Part shown: piece after piece, positions 9,143 through 19,834 of the stretch
Numbering within the stretch: position 1 is the stretch's first letter
Layout of the letters: every line of letters starts with the position of its first letter
Notes under the pieces: generated by a model
The model's input: the letters and a program-made list of their open reading frames with translations, nothing else
Database searches by the model: none
Told to the model about the DNA's origin: nothing
Position numbers and translations under genes: made by a program
DNA from: an uncultured Flavobacteriales bacterium
GTDB taxonomy: Bacteria > Bacteroidota > Bacteroidia > Flavobacteriales_G > Salibacteraceae
Assembly: GCA_943788145.1 (NCBI GenBank)
Contig: CALSPD010000007.1
Span: 94,587-158,586 of the forward strand
Length of the DNA: 64,000 nucleotides
Direction: 5' to 3'

Positions 9143-11671
9143 ATGGATATTAAGCCCTATATGCTGTTTTTTTTCCTTGTGGTTACTATGGGTCTCCAAG
9201 CACAATCCCCTGCCGACAATTGGTATTTTGGGGAAAAAGCTGGAGTGAAATTCACCAATGCTCAAGTTTCCTTGTTGTCCGATGGCCAGCAACAGGCCAA
9301 CGAAGGAGTTGCCACGCTTTCCGATAAGCTTGGCAACCTCCTTTTTTATTCCGATGGCGACACGATTTGGAATCGGAATCATGAAGTAATGCCCAATGGA
9401 ACGGGTTTGCTGGGCAGTGCGACATCCACACAGTCCGTTGTCTTTTGCCCCAGTCCCAGCGATTCTTCCCAATACTCTGTTTTTACCGTTGATGACGCTA
9501 ACGGATCGAATGGCTTGAATTATTCCATTATCGACATTGATTTGGAAGGTGGGCTTGGCGACATCATTAGCTCTATGAAGAACTTGGCTATAGACAGTGT
9601 TTCCGTAGAAAAACTGTTGGCCGTGAACCGATGCGATCGGGATGGATATTGGATCATGTGCAGGCCCAAAACAGGGGATAAAATTCATGTTTATGCCTTG
9701 ACCAGTGGGGGTATGGACACTACCCCAATTATCAGCAATAGTTTGATAACGACCAATTCTTCTGGGCACACAGGCTATGCCAAATCAAATGCACTTAACA
9801 CTAGAATAGCTATGTGTTTACCTTATCACAATGTAGTTGAACTGCATAAATTCAACGCGCAAACCGGAGCGTTATTCGATCCCATTCTTATTAAAATACC
9901 GCGAGCCGATGGCAGCGAATTGGGACGGCCCTAAGGCTGCGAATTCTCACCCGACTCTAAACTTCTTTATGTAAGCGGCCTTGATGTTATTTATCAATTT
10001 CAAATTGATGTGCACGATTCCACCTTAATTGCCAATTCAAAATACAAAGTTGCAGATGGACAAATTTTCAACACTAGAAGTATTCAACTTGGCCCTAATG
10101 GCAAAATTTATCAAAATTTTTTTGATCATTTAAATGCCATTCATAATCCAAATGAAATTGGGGCGACTTGCGATTTTGAATTAAATGCTATCGATCTTAA
10201 TGGAGTTGATTCACGCAGCGGACTGCCAAATTTTATAGCCTCTAGCATTATTCCCGTGCTAAAGGATACACAAATGCTTTGTCAATTTGATTCCTTACAT
10301 TTTTCATTTCTCGATAGCTGTGTTTTAAGCGTGAAATGGATTTATAACCATTCAACTACCTCCGACACGCTCGTTGGTCAAACGGTGGATTATCAATTCG
10401 TTGATTCGGGATATTATTTTGTTACAGCAATTTTTCAATTTGGCCAAAAGACAGAAAGCTACCATGGAGTAGTATATGCTACTCCTACTCCAAATACGCA
10501 ATACACAATGGACTCGGCCTATTTGTGTAAGGATGATTCGGTTTTCCTACTAGCGGGGCCTCCTAGTTCCACCTATCAGTGGTCAACCGGCTCTGTTAAT
10601 GAATCGATTATGGTAGGAGACACCGGGTGGTATGTTATCACCGTTTCAAACTCATGCTCCACCTTTGTTGATAGTATAAAGGTTCAAATAATGCCGAAAC
10701 TTATGGTCAACTTGGGTATTGACACCACCGTTTGCCCCGGTGATCAATTCAACATAAGCCCTAAAATTGACGGAATTGAAACTGGTTTCAAATGGTGGGA
10801 CGGGGACAGTACTTCGCTGTTCCGATCGAACATAAACACGTCAGGAACTTCACTCGAAACGCTATGGATAAGCTATGAAAACCAGTGCGAAGTAGTTGCC
10901 GACACGCTTCATATTTCCTATCAACTGCCCCCAAAAATGGATTGGTTCAATGACTCGCTATTATGCCATCGTTTGAGTCCAACTATTACCCTTCCTACAA
11001 GCGATTCGATTACCTATTTCTTAACCTATGCAGGTGAGTCAGGCAAAGACACGTTAAACTACCCATGGTTGATTCAGCAATCTGGATTCTATACGCTTGC
11101 AGCCATTACGGCCTGCGACACGGTTTCGAAGTCAAGCTACCTATCACCGACTCAAATCATAACAACAGCGCTCGCTGTGGACACAAGCTATTGCCTCGGA
11201 CATCGGGAGGTTTTGAATGCGTTTTCGAAGGGATCTACCTATTTGTGGAGTTCTGGATCTACCGACAGCGCCATCGTAGTTGATCAATCGGGGCTTTATG
11301 AAGTCACAGTTACCAACGTTCCTTGTAAAAGGGCCTTTCAAACCAACGTAATATTCTCACCTGATGCTTGCCTTGAAAATCCCTGTCCGTTTACGATTCC
11401 AAATGTGTTTACCCCCAACGCAGACCAAGTCAATGATGTACTTGAAATATCGAATGACTGTTCATCCTTCGCTTTTGATGCGTTTATCTACAATCGTTGG
11501 GGCCAACTTGTTTGGTCTCAGCACAAGAATGCACAGCTCAACGCGCTGAGATGGGACGGATATTCAAACGGAAGCCTCAACAACGAAGGCGTGTATTTTA
11601 TTGTCATCGAATTTGTGGACACACAAGGGAATCACAAAACGCTGCGAACGACCGTAAGCTTGCTACATTAA
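9143..11671 (+). pseudogene. T9SS type B surface protein interrupted by an in-frame stop
   Basis: 842-residue reading frame in one continuous frame with a single internal TAA at 9932-9934. It has a signal peptide (MGLQAQ cleavage), an N-terminal WYFGEKAGVKF-type beta-rich domain common in gliding-associated proteins, repeated WSTGS-type modules around 10580 and 11250, and a C-terminal CHU_C/type B sorting domain (NVFTPNADQVND, then YNRWGQLVW). After the stop the reading resumes as GCEFSPDSKLLYVS, a usual continuation of this family in which Tyr normally precedes Gly-Cys, so TAT/TAC to TAA is the simplest lesion. The downstream half has no signal peptide and would not be exported alone. Confidence 0.85.
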
Positions 11672-11673
11672 CG

Positions 11674-12552
11674 TTAATCGTCACTCCCACAACAGTGCTT
11701 AAACTTTAGTCCACTATCGCATGGACAAGCACTATTCCTTCGAATCTCCTGTCGCTTCTGGTTTAAAGGACGCACTTCCATATCGTGTTTAAACATTTTC
11801 TCCAATGCCTTATACAGCTCAGGATGTTTTGTTGCCAGCAACTTTGGGCGCTCAAAAAAGTATTCGCTCACCACAGGCAAAAACTCTGATTTGTCTGTTG
11901 CGCCATAGGGATTGATGTCAGAATCATCCGCATGAATTTCGTCCATTTTCTGCTCAATCAACTTCAGCCAAGGAAGGGCAAATTCTCGGGAGATGAGCGC
12001 CTCTGGAATGCCGTCTATGGTTCCATCTTCCTTGTCAATCAGATGAACAAACTCATGAATGGCCGTATTTCTCTTGTCTGTATCGTTCGAAAATCCGAGA
12101 CGCAAGGCTTTTTGCGATAGGATCATTTTTCCGTTCATATAACCCGTTCCAACCATACCCAAAATGGCGCGCTCTTTTCCCGAAGTCTCAAATTTTTCAT
12201 TGAAAGTGCCTGGATATATCAACACTTCAAATAAATTGCTGTAGCGCCAATCTGGAAATTGAAAAATTGGAATGATGGCGCTGGCAGCGACCAACACGCG
12301 ATCCACATCATCGATTTTAACGTCAATTCCCGTGACGCGGTGGTTCAATAAAAACTCTTGTATTTCCGTTTCAAAACGCTTTTTTTCCTCAGCCGATAGG
12401 GTGTTATAGAAGCCAACCCTTTCCATCAATATGTTACGGTAGCTTGCGGGAAAGGACGTTTTCGCTTCCTTCCAAGCCGATCGTTTTTTCGACCTGAATA
12501 AGATCCAAAATCCTCCTGCTGCTATCAGAAAAATTACCACTGCCGCCATCAC
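11674..12552 (-). CDS. mtfA: MtfA-like zinc peptidase with C-terminal SEC-C motif
   Basis: 292 residues. An N-terminal transmembrane helix (about 4-20) is followed by the M90 family MtfA domain with the zinc motif HEFVH near residue 165 and a downstream glutamate in the conserved EYF segment. The C-terminus carries a SEC-C zinc-binding motif (CPCDSGLKFKHCC). E. coli MtfA has no such tail or membrane anchor; it is a peptidase that binds the Mlc regulator, and Mlc is not expected here. GTG at 12552 or ATG at 12549, overlapping the upstream nuclease gene by 4 bases (or 1), so the two are translated together. Confidence 0.85.
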   Translation of the reverse strand: MMAAVVIFLIAAGGFWILFRSKKRSAWKEAKTSFPASYRNILMERVGFYNTLSAEEKKRFETEIQEFLLNHRVTGIDVKIDDVDRVLVAASAIIPIFQFPDWRYSNLFEVLIYPGTFNEKFETSGKERAILGMVGTGYMNGKMILSQKALRLGFSNDTDKRNTAIHEFVHLIDKEDGTIDGIPEALISREFALPWLKLIEQKMDEIHADDSDINPYGATDKSEFLPVVSEYFFERPKLLATKHPELYKALEKMFKHDMEVRPLNQKRQEIRRNSACPCDSGLKFKHCCGSDD

Positions 12553-13559
12553 TCTATGATTTTATGCCACCAACAGCGCGATTCGCCTTCGCCCACTTTG
12601 CGCTTGCATCTTCTGTCCGACAAGGTTGTTCCAGCGCATTGACCTGCATCATCTTTCAATTGATTTTGATGAAGGTGGCAATAGCCATTGGCGTTTGTTG
12701 TTCGATTGTCGCAAGGTTGTTTAGTAGATGAAGAAATTCCCGCGCACAATCGCGTAGCGGTTGCAGCAACCAGTTCATCTTCTGTTGATTCGCTCCAATC
12801 TAGCGCATCATAGTCGAATTGTTCGTCCCAGAATTGCCGCTTTTGCTCCAAAACCACTTCGGCTTTATCGGGCAAGGCGTAAAAAAAGTCGATGCCGGTC
12901 CTTGCTTCAACTTCATCAACGGAAACCACATATTCGGAAAGTTCACCACTCAATTTTTGATTGGGCATAATAAACGCTATCATTTTTTGTTCCTCTGTTG
13001 GGTCGTAAATCACCTTGTAATAAAACCCCGGAACAGTTACTTGATTTGCACCAATTGGTGCAGCATTATTTTCAAAAATGGGCCCTGAAACAACATGCAA
13101 CTTTTGTTCTTGTCTAACCCAATCGCGCACCTGTTCTTCGAGCGATTTCCATTTCCCTCGATTGAAACTGCCGTTTTGAGGCGACATATTCGACATAAAA
13201 AAACTTTCATCCATAGCCACTTGGTTAAGCGTCATGGCGGCTGCAGGACACAGGTGACCTCTATCATACCCCGACCTCACATAGTCGCTCAACTCAGCCG
13301 ACCCCGTTTGAACCAACGGATCAGGCTTAAAATTGTCTTTTCGAACCCCTGGTCCATCCAAAAATTCAGGTGTAATGGTGTAATACAACCACTTCGCCTG
13401 TTCGTGTTCCTCAGCATATTCCAGCTGATAATATTTATGTTGAATCACAGCCGTTGAGGCAGATGGTCGCAGGTCATCATCACTTTGGGCGAAAACCCCC
13501 AACGCAACAAATTGGGCAATTAATAACGTGAGCAGATAAAACCCTACATGCTTTTTCAT
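12549..13559 (-). CDS. Secreted DNA/RNA non-specific endonuclease (EndoG/NucA family) with Cys/His tail
   Basis: 336 residues from the ATG at 13559, chosen because a signal peptide (MKKHVGFYLLTLL, cleavage after FAQ) starts there. The NUC domain shows the catalytic DRGH motif near residue 97 and the downstream Asn-containing metal-binding helix (NMSPQNGSFNRGKW). After the nuclease domain come two short Cys/His modules (C..C..C.LH and C..C..C.WH), probably small zinc knuckles. It likely degrades extracellular or periplasmic nucleic acid. Overlaps the MtfA-like gene, whose product also ends in a Cys-rich zinc motif. Confidence 0.88.
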   Translation of the reverse strand: MKKHVGFYLLTLLIAQFVALGVFAQSDDDLRPSASTAVIQHKYYQLEYAEEHEQAKWLYYTITPEFLDGPGVRKDNFKPDPLVQTGSAELSDYVRSGYDRGHLCPAAAMTLNQVAMDESFFMSNMSPQNGSFNRGKWKSLEEQVRDWVRQEQKLHVVSGPIFENNAAPIGANQVTVPGFYYKVIYDPTEEQKMIAFIMPNQKLSGELSEYVVSVDEVEARTGIDFFYALPDKAEVVLEQKRQFWDEQFDYDALDWSESTEDELVAATATRLCAGISSSTKQPCDNRTTNANGYCHLHQNQLKDDAGQCAGTTLSDRRCKRKVGEGESRCWWHKIIE

Positions 13560-13663
13560 ACCGATCAAACATACTAGACATCCGAAGAAAGCAGCAATCA
13601 TTTTTCGATTTCATTTCGCATTCGTAGCCGATAAAATACATTCGCAACATGCGAGAAGAGAAT

Positions 13664-14803
13664 ATGAAATTTGAAACTAAGGCCATTCATGCTGGGGTAC
13701 AGCCAGATGAAGCCACAGGCGCCATCATGACGCCAATTTATCAAACCACCACGTATGCGCAACCTCGCCCGGGAGAAAATAAAGGCTATGAATACAGCCG
13801 AACGCTAAACCCCACACGACATGCGCTCGAAAAAAACCTTGCCGCCCTCGAGAATGGAAAACACGGTCTGGCCTTTGGCAGCGGCCTCGCAGCCATCGAT
13901 GCCTGCATGCGCTTGCTTAATCCCGGAGATGAAGTTATCAGCACCAATGATTTATATGGCGGAACGTATCGGCAATTCACGAAAGTGCATGCTCGATATG
14001 GCATAAAATTTCGCTTCGCTGGCATGCAACATGCAGCAGCTATTGAGCCGTTGATCAGCGCAAACACCAAAATGCTTTGGGTGGAAACACCCACCAATCC
14101 AACGATGAACATCATCGACATTGAGGCATTTGCCGCCTTGGCAAAAAAGCATCAATTGATTTTGGTCGTGGATAACACCTTCGCCTCGCCCTATCTTCAA
14201 AATCCCTTGGATTTGGGAGCGGATATCGTCATGCACAGCGTCACAAAATACATTGGTGGCCACAGCGATGTCGTGATGGGATTCTTGGCCCTGAACGATG
14301 ATAAACTACGCACAGATTTGGCCTTTATTCAAAATAGCGTTGGAGCTGTTTGCGGTCCGATGGATTGTTTTCTAGTCTTGCGCGGCATCAAGACGCTTCA
14401 CTTGCGCATGCAACGCCACTGCGAAAACGGAGCTAAGGTGGCGCATTGGTTAAAAGCTCATCCCAAGGTTGACAAAGTCTATTGGCCGGGCTTTGAATCG
14501 CACCCCAATCACGAAGTTGCCAAACGCCAAATGCGCGATTTTGGAGGAATGATCAGTTTCAGTTTGATTGGCGATAAGATGGAAGACGCCTTCGATTTGG
14601 TCTCTAGGCTGACCGTTTTCACCTTAGCCGAATCTTTGGGCGGAGTGGAATCTCTGGCTGGACATCCTGCCACCATGACGCATGCCGCTATTCCGAAAGA
14701 CGAAAGAGCTAAAACGGGCGTGACGGACTCATTGATCCGCATAAGTGTTGGCATCGAACATGTTGATGACCTTATCGCAGATTTGGCGCAAGCCCTGGGT
14801 TAG
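13664..14803 (+). CDS. Trans-sulfuration PLP enzyme (cystathionine gamma-synthase/lyase)
   Basis: 379 residues of the Cys/Met metabolism PLP-dependent family. ATG 13664 is preferred over 13649 because GAGAAGAGA sits just upstream. The PLP lysine is Lys195 in SVTKYIGGHSDVVMG, and the phosphate-binding GSGLAA and NPTRHALE motifs are present. Synthase (MetB), gamma-lyase and O-acetylhomoserine-type activities cannot be separated reliably by eye; the length and ESLGGVESL motif fit MetB/cystathionine gamma-lyase. Cytoplasmic. Stands alone, with a convergent DUF4249 gene downstream. Confidence 0.9.
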   Translation: MKFETKAIHAGVQPDEATGAIMTPIYQTTTYAQPRPGENKGYEYSRTLNPTRHALEKNLAALENGKHGLAFGSGLAAIDACMRLLNPGDEVISTNDLYGGTYRQFTKVHARYGIKFRFAGMQHAAAIEPLISANTKMLWVETPTNPTMNIIDIEAFAALAKKHQLILVVDNTFASPYLQNPLDLGADIVMHSVTKYIGGHSDVVMGFLALNDDKLRTDLAFIQNSVGAVCGPMDCFLVLRGIKTLHLRMQRHCENGAKVAHWLKAHPKVDKVYWPGFESHPNHEVAKRQMRDFGGMISFSLIGDKMEDAFDLVSRLTVFTLAESLGGVESLAGHPATMTHAAIPKDERAKTGVTDSLIRISVGIEHVDDLIADLAQALG

Positions 14804-14804
14804 G

Positions 14805-15761
14805 TTAATCTAAAGGAGATGGAAAAATGCCCTGGGTTAACTGAAGTGTGTCGTGACTTGCATTAAAGCCAGCAAAAATGCCAAAGCCTCCATCAATGTT
14901 GTCGTACACTTGAACGGGCTGGGCAAAAGGGTCGCCATTGGAAAATTGATACCGTGAATAACTTGATTTGAAGGCAAAGTAATCGGTGCTCAGCGTGCGC
15001 AGTTCTGTAACGAGGTAGCTCGAAAGGTAATTCGTAACGATGGTCGTGTCGCCCCCGCCATCCTTGAATTCATTGTAATAGTTGACCAGCGCAGTATAAG
15101 TTTTTCCATCAAACAATTCATCGGTGAAAATCAATTCACTGGAATAATCGCTATTGAAGAAATCATTGTTTCGGCTATAGGCATATACTTCTTGAGTGGT
15201 GGGATAATAAATCAATTTCCCATCCAGCGTGTCAGGATAATAAATCAAGACATAGAACTTGAGTTCATATAGGTTTCCTATTCCAGACGGGTCGGTTAAC
15301 GTTATGCTCAGCTGGCCTTCTTCATATCCATCCGTGAAAACGGTACCCGTATCGACCCTTACGATGTCCACTGGTTCGGGAATGCTTGTAACGGAAACCA
15401 CTGGAGCGTATCCCTCAGCGCTAGCCGTGATGGTATAAACCACACCTGCTTTAGCCTTTATAGCAAGTTTATATACAGACTCCAGCGTGAATACATCAAT
15501 GCCGAGTTTGTTCGTAGTCGCTACTTGGCCATCCGTTCCGCTTACCGTTATGGTGGCATTTTCAATGGCCAAATAGTTGCCCGACTCAAGCGCTTCTTTA
15601 CTGGGGTACAAACTCACATTCATGATCGAATCTGGGCCAAAAAGGGCGTTCAGGGTCAGCTTGCTTTCGCGCTCAGGCAAATCTATATCCACGACCGTTT
15701 CGCAAGCCGCCAGCGATAAGAGCAGTACAAATCCAATGGTATATCGTTTCAATTGCATCAA
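14805..15761 (-). CDS. DUF4249 outer-membrane-associated lipoprotein
   Basis: 318 residues with a lipoprotein signal (lipobox LAAC) and the DUF4249 pattern CETVVDIDLPERESKL just after it, followed by a beta-rich carboxypeptidase-regulatory-like region. In Bacteroidota this family is nearly always encoded beside a TonB-dependent receptor, as here: its ATG overlaps the receptor's stop (TGATG). It is presumed to act as a surface partner of the receptor; the ligand is unknown. Confidence 0.88.
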   Translation of the reverse strand: MMQLKRYTIGFVLLLSLAACETVVDIDLPERESKLTLNALFGPDSIMNVSLYPSKEALESGNYLAIENATITVSGTDGQVATTNKLGIDVFTLESVYKLAIKAKAGVVYTITASAEGYAPVVSVTSIPEPVDIVRVDTGTVFTDGYEEGQLSITLTDPSGIGNLYELKFYVLIYYPDTLDGKLIYYPTTQEVYAYSRNNDFFNSDYSSELIFTDELFDGKTYTALVNYYNEFKDGGGDTTIVTNYLSSYLVTELRTLSTDYFAFKSSYSRYQFSNGDPFAQPVQVYDNIDGGFGIFAGFNASHDTLQLTQGIFPSPLD

Positions 15762-18160
15762 AATTCAAAACTGTATGAAATGTAGGGAATGATGGGAAAA
15801 AGACTGACAGAAACCAATTGCTTTTCCAAATATCCATTTCCGTTTTTATCCAATTTATATTCTTCTCGGAAGTAAAGGAAAAACGGATTCTTTCGGCTAT
15901 AGGCATTGTACGCACCCACGCTCCAGGTGCGTTTCCAATACTTTTTTTCCTTATGGAAATTGAAACCAACATCGAGGCGATGGTAGGCAGCCATTCGATA
16001 GCCATTTCGGTTTTCATAATACTCGATTTCTCCGCCATAAAAGCCGCCTAATAAGGACACAGGAGCTAGGTATTTTTCAACTGGCAAGCTCACCGCGTTG
16101 CCCGTACCATAAACCCAAGTCGCGGCAAAATCGATGCGTTTGTTAATCTCTTGAAGAAACACAATGCTGATGTCGTGGCGCCTATCATATCGATAAGGGA
16201 AGGGTTTACCAAAATTGAGGTTGTCGAATTGGCGATTAGTCCAACTCAAGGTATAGCCTATCCATCCAGAAGTTTTACCCACCTTTTTCTGAAGAAAAAA
16301 CTCAGCACCGTATGACCAGCCTCGACCAAACTCTATTTGATCTTCCCAACTGGTTCCAGTAGTGAAAAACCCAGCGCCCTCCTTGTATTCGATCAAATTC
16401 GACATGGTTTTGTAATAGCCTTCGATGCTGATTTCATATTTTTCTCGGAAGGTTTGTGCAACGCCAAGAGCCACTTGTCTTGAATCTTCCGGTTTGACCT
16501 TCGAAGTGGATGGCACCCATAAGTCGGTTGGCAAACCAATGGTTCCGTTAGTCAGCAAGTGAATGTATTGTTGCATTTGCGCATACGATGCCTTAACGCT
16601 TAAATGCTCATTGATTAGGTAACGCGCTGACGCCCTAGGCTGCAAGGACTTATAGTTGTTTTTGGAAGTTAGAAAGCCGGAAAAATGTAAACCCAAGTTG
16701 ATTTTCAATCGAGCACCAAGCTTAAAATCGTCTTCCACATAGGCGAAGTATTCATGGGCATAAACGGGCTTTGCACCAAACGTGGTGTCGATGTCTGTGG
16801 CTGAACCTGTAGATCCGTTGTAGACCGTAATACCCGGCACGAAGGTGTGATAGATGTCGCCCGCGCCAAATTTGATGTAGTGATTGGGTGACGGGATGTA
16901 GTCAAAATCTAGTCGGCCAGACCAATCGTAAATTCCAGATTTATACTCAAAAGCAATGTCTTGGGCATAAACAGGATCAGCAGGGATGGAATAGGATTCG
17001 CTCGTTTGACCAACAGCAAAGTTATAACGGCTGTATGTGGCAGAAAGATTAGCAAATAGTTTCTTGTTTATAACGCGGTTATAGCGCAAGGCTGTCGTCA
17101 TATTCCCCCAACCAAGGCTGGCGCCCATGTTGTCGTGAATGGCTTTACTTGTGCCCAAATCATACTCATCTTCTAGGTTGAAATAGAAATTATCATCTCC
17201 AAAATAGGAGCTGAGATAGATGCGATCCTTGTCCGAGATTTTCCAGTTTACCTTGCCATTGAGGTCATAGAAATAATAGCCCGCTCCTCCACTACCACCC
17301 CCTTGTTTGAATTGCTGCTTGATTATAGGTCGAGCCAAAATATCGATGTACGTTCTTCTCCCTGAAACGATGAACGAAGCTTTGTCCTTAACGATAGGCC
17401 CTTCAATGGTCAGCTTTGAAGCCACCAAACCCGTTGAACCCGAAGCATGAAACTCGTTCATATTTCCTTCCTTCATTCGGATGTCGACAACGGATGAAAG
17501 GCGGCCACCATAATGTGCAGGAAACCCGCCTTTAATTAGCTCAACACTATTAATAGCATCGGTGTTAAACACAGAGAAGAAGCCAAAAAGATGGGAGGCA
17601 TTGTAAACTGGCACTCCATCCAAAAGAATCAGATTTTGATCGGGTCCACCACCGCGCACATAAAGTCCGCTCGACCCTTCACTTCCACTTTGAACCCCAG
17701 GCAATAGTTGTAACGCTTTAAGCACGTCTTTTTCGCCCAACAGGGTTGGGATTTTTTCTATGGTTTGAATTGGAATTTCGATCACGCTCATTTGCGATTC
17801 ATCTTGAATCCGTTCGCTTTGAGTAGCTGTTATTTCAACTGCATCAAGATCGAGTGCACCGCCCATTTTGAAGGTGAAAGTCGTGTCGTTTTTCAAATCG
17901 AAGCTTCGCTCAAGACCTGTGTAACCAACAAAGGATGCAGAAATGGTATAAACGCCTGTGGGCAAAGTCAAGCTGTAAAACCCGTACACATTGGATGTGG
18001 TGCCCTTAAAACTCTTGACGTCATAGATGTTGGCTCCAATGAGTTTCTCCCCACTTTTTGCGTCTTCCACGAATCCACTTATGGTGTAAGATTGGGCAGT
18101 GGCAAACTGACAGAAAAAACAGACGATCATGGCTAACGTGGCCAACAGACTTCGAAGCAT
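15758..18160 (-). CDS. TonB-dependent outer-membrane receptor
   Basis: About 800 residues from ATG 18160, where a signal peptide (MLRSLLATLAMIV, cleavage near ATAQ) begins. An N-terminal carboxypeptidase-D regulatory-like domain (about 25-110) is followed by the plug (PGVQSGSEGSSGLYVRGG, LLDGVPVYNASHL) and a 22-stranded barrel ending in an aromatic residue (YSFEF). Imports an unidentified ligand with TonB energy. Operon with the overlapping DUF4249 gene. No ECF sigma/FecR pair or SusD is adjacent. Confidence 0.93.
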   Translation of the reverse strand: MLRSLLATLAMIVCFFCQFATAQSYTISGFVEDAKSGEKLIGANIYDVKSFKGTTSNVYGFYSLTLPTGVYTISASFVGYTGLERSFDLKNDTTFTFKMGGALDLDAVEITATQSERIQDESQMSVIEIPIQTIEKIPTLLGEKDVLKALQLLPGVQSGSEGSSGLYVRGGGPDQNLILLDGVPVYNASHLFGFFSVFNTDAINSVELIKGGFPAHYGGRLSSVVDIRMKEGNMNEFHASGSTGLVASKLTIEGPIVKDKASFIVSGRRTYIDILARPIIKQQFKQGGGSGGAGYYFYDLNGKVNWKISDKDRIYLSSYFGDDNFYFNLEDEYDLGTSKAIHDNMGASLGWGNMTTALRYNRVINKKLFANLSATYSRYNFAVGQTSESYSIPADPVYAQDIAFEYKSGIYDWSGRLDFDYIPSPNHYIKFGAGDIYHTFVPGITVYNGSTGSATDIDTTFGAKPVYAHEYFAYVEDDFKLGARLKINLGLHFSGFLTSKNNYKSLQPRASARYLINEHLSVKASYAQMQQYIHLLTNGTIGLPTDLWVPSTSKVKPEDSRQVALGVAQTFREKYEISIEGYYKTMSNLIEYKEGAGFFTTGTSWEDQIEFGRGWSYGAEFFLQKKVGKTSGWIGYTLSWTNRQFDNLNFGKPFPYRYDRRHDISIVFLQEINKRIDFAATWVYGTGNAVSLPVEKYLAPVSLLGGFYGGEIEYYENRNGYRMAAYHRLDVGFNFHKEKKYWKRTWSVGAYNAYSRKNPFFLYFREEYKLDKNGNGYLEKQLVSVSLFPIIPYISYSFEF

Positions 18161-18263
18161 AGGGCGTAAAGACGCAACACAAGTCATAGAAGGCCAGTAT
18201 TTTTGAAGTCCGTTCAAGAGGGGCGAATGTCATGATAGATTACCGTAAATACAATAGCTCGAA

Positions 18264-19193
18264 TTGAAGAACAGGTTGAATCAGCTGCTATCGTTTGTTC
18301 GCTTACCCAATTTAGTGCTCATCGCCCTTTTCATGTGGAGTTTTCGAGGCTTTGTTCTTCAACCATTGTTTATGAAAACCGGCCTCGAGCCAGCCTTATC
18401 GAGCGTTCATTACTCCCTTTACATACTCGACATTCTTCTGGTCACGCTTTTCGGATATTGGATAAACGACTGGTATGATCGCAGCATTGATGCCATCAAC
18501 AAACCCAATCGATTTTTAGTAACTATTCGAATCTCCCAACGACAGTTCGTATCGTTCATCACCGTTCAAATTCTCCTAATCTTTTTGCTGAGCTACTTCA
18601 TTGCCCAAAAAACCGGCAACATGAATAAGCTGTGGATTTTACCCAGCGTTTTGCTGAGTTTGTGGATCTACGCAAAATGGCTCAAGCGAAAAAAGCTTGT
18701 TGGAAATGTTTTGGTTAGCCTGCTTATTGGGCTTTTAGTCGGCATGGTGTTTTTGAGTGAGATAGACAACATCGTTCAATTGCGATCCCTATCGTTAGCA
18801 ACTTTTAATCAACTCCTTTATTGGTCATTGACTTATGTAATACTGATTGTAGTAGCGAATTACATTCGAGAATTAATCAAAGACTTAGAAGATGAATCGG
18901 GGGATAGACTGCACCATGTTTCCTCTGTTCCAAGTAAAATCGGAACAAAACCAACTCACGTACTAATTCAAGCCTTACTCCTGATCTTGATGTGTTTTGA
19001 AATAACTCAAGTCCTGTTTATTCAAAAGACATACAGTTCGATACTTTTCGTTTTCGCTTTATGTACTTTATGCGCAGTGCTGGCTTTCAAGCTGAAAAAT
19101 CCTCTTAAAAACCCAGAATATTCAAGCTTAAGCAAATGGGTAAAATGGCTCATGTTGATCGGAGTTTTGCAGATGTTTATTATAGAATTCTAG
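18264..19193 (+). CDS. UbiA-family prenyltransferase
   Basis: 309-residue polytopic membrane protein with the first Asp-rich motif NDWYDRSIDAINKPNR (near residue 70) of UbiA prenyltransferases, and a weaker second motif around REL.KD.EDESGD (near 212-222). It transfers a prenyl chain to an acceptor such as a quinone, heme or lipid precursor; the substrate cannot be assigned. The start appears to be TTG at 18264, which begins the hydrophobic N-terminal region. Followed after 40 bp by a lipoprotein gene. Confidence 0.85.
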   Translation: MKNRLNQLLSFVRLPNLVLIALFMWSFRGFVLQPLFMKTGLEPALSSVHYSLYILDILLVTLFGYWINDWYDRSIDAINKPNRFLVTIRISQRQFVSFITVQILLIFLLSYFIAQKTGNMNKLWILPSVLLSLWIYAKWLKRKKLVGNVLVSLLIGLLVGMVFLSEIDNIVQLRSLSLATFNQLLYWSLTYVILIVVANYIRELIKDLEDESGDRLHHVSSVPSKIGTKPTHVLIQALLLILMCFEITQVLFIQKTYSSILFVFALCTLCAVLAFKLKNPLKNPEYSSLSKWVKWLMLIGVLQMFIIEF

Positions 19194-19233
19194 GAGATTT
19201 TAAAAAACACTTATTTTGCAACAAATTGAGGCC

Positions 19234-19791
19234 ATGAAACTTTACACTTTAACTGGAATATTTTTAATCGCATTATTAACCGCATGCGGAGGTGAATCTA
19301 AGACCGATGAAGCCGAAGGCGATGCGGCTAGTGATTTACCCGCAGTGCTTCAAACATCCGTTACCACGGCTGATTTGTCAGAACATTTCATCAATGCGTC
19401 CATCATTATTCCTGACTCTAATCGCGCCAAGAGCCATGCAGAGATTTATGTGAATGACTTTGGAGAAACACGGGTTCAGGTCGGAACAATTTACAACATC
19501 GTCATTGCCGAATTACTTGAAGGCGACTTAAACAGCTATCGCCAAGGGCTTGCTGATGATTTGACCTACACCCATGAAATCATTGAAGAAGGAAGTGATT
19601 ATGTTTTATATAAGTCCGTCATCATCGATTCTCACCTTGATCCCGAGTTTCACTTCTATGCAATCAAAGACATTGATGGCGTGAAATATGAAATTCATGA
19701 CTATAGCGAAGAAGGTGGTTATGCTGAAAGTATTGCGCGTATGATGCTTGAAAGTGTGAACCATATGAACGTAAATAATCCAGCAACCTAA
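19234..19791 (+). CDS. Hypothetical lipoprotein
   Basis: 185 residues from ATG 19234 with a clear lipoprotein signal (MKLYTLTGIFLIALLTACGG; lipobox LTAC). After the lipidated Cys there is an acidic, low-complexity linker and then a compact mixed domain with no recognised family. Predicted in the periplasm or at the outer membrane. An upstream in-frame ATG/TTG at 19216 would spoil the signal peptide, so 19234 is chosen. Confidence 0.75.
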   Translation: MKLYTLTGIFLIALLTACGGESKTDEAEGDAASDLPAVLQTSVTTADLSEHFINASIIIPDSNRAKSHAEIYVNDFGETRVQVGTIYNIVIAELLEGDLNSYRQGLADDLTYTHEIIEEGSDYVLYKSVIIDSHLDPEFHFYAIKDIDGVKYEIHDYSEEGGYAESIARMMLESVNHMNVNNPAT

Positions 19792-19834
19792 CGCAGGTTA
19801 AAATCTAATATTAAATTTGTCCATGCACTAAGCA

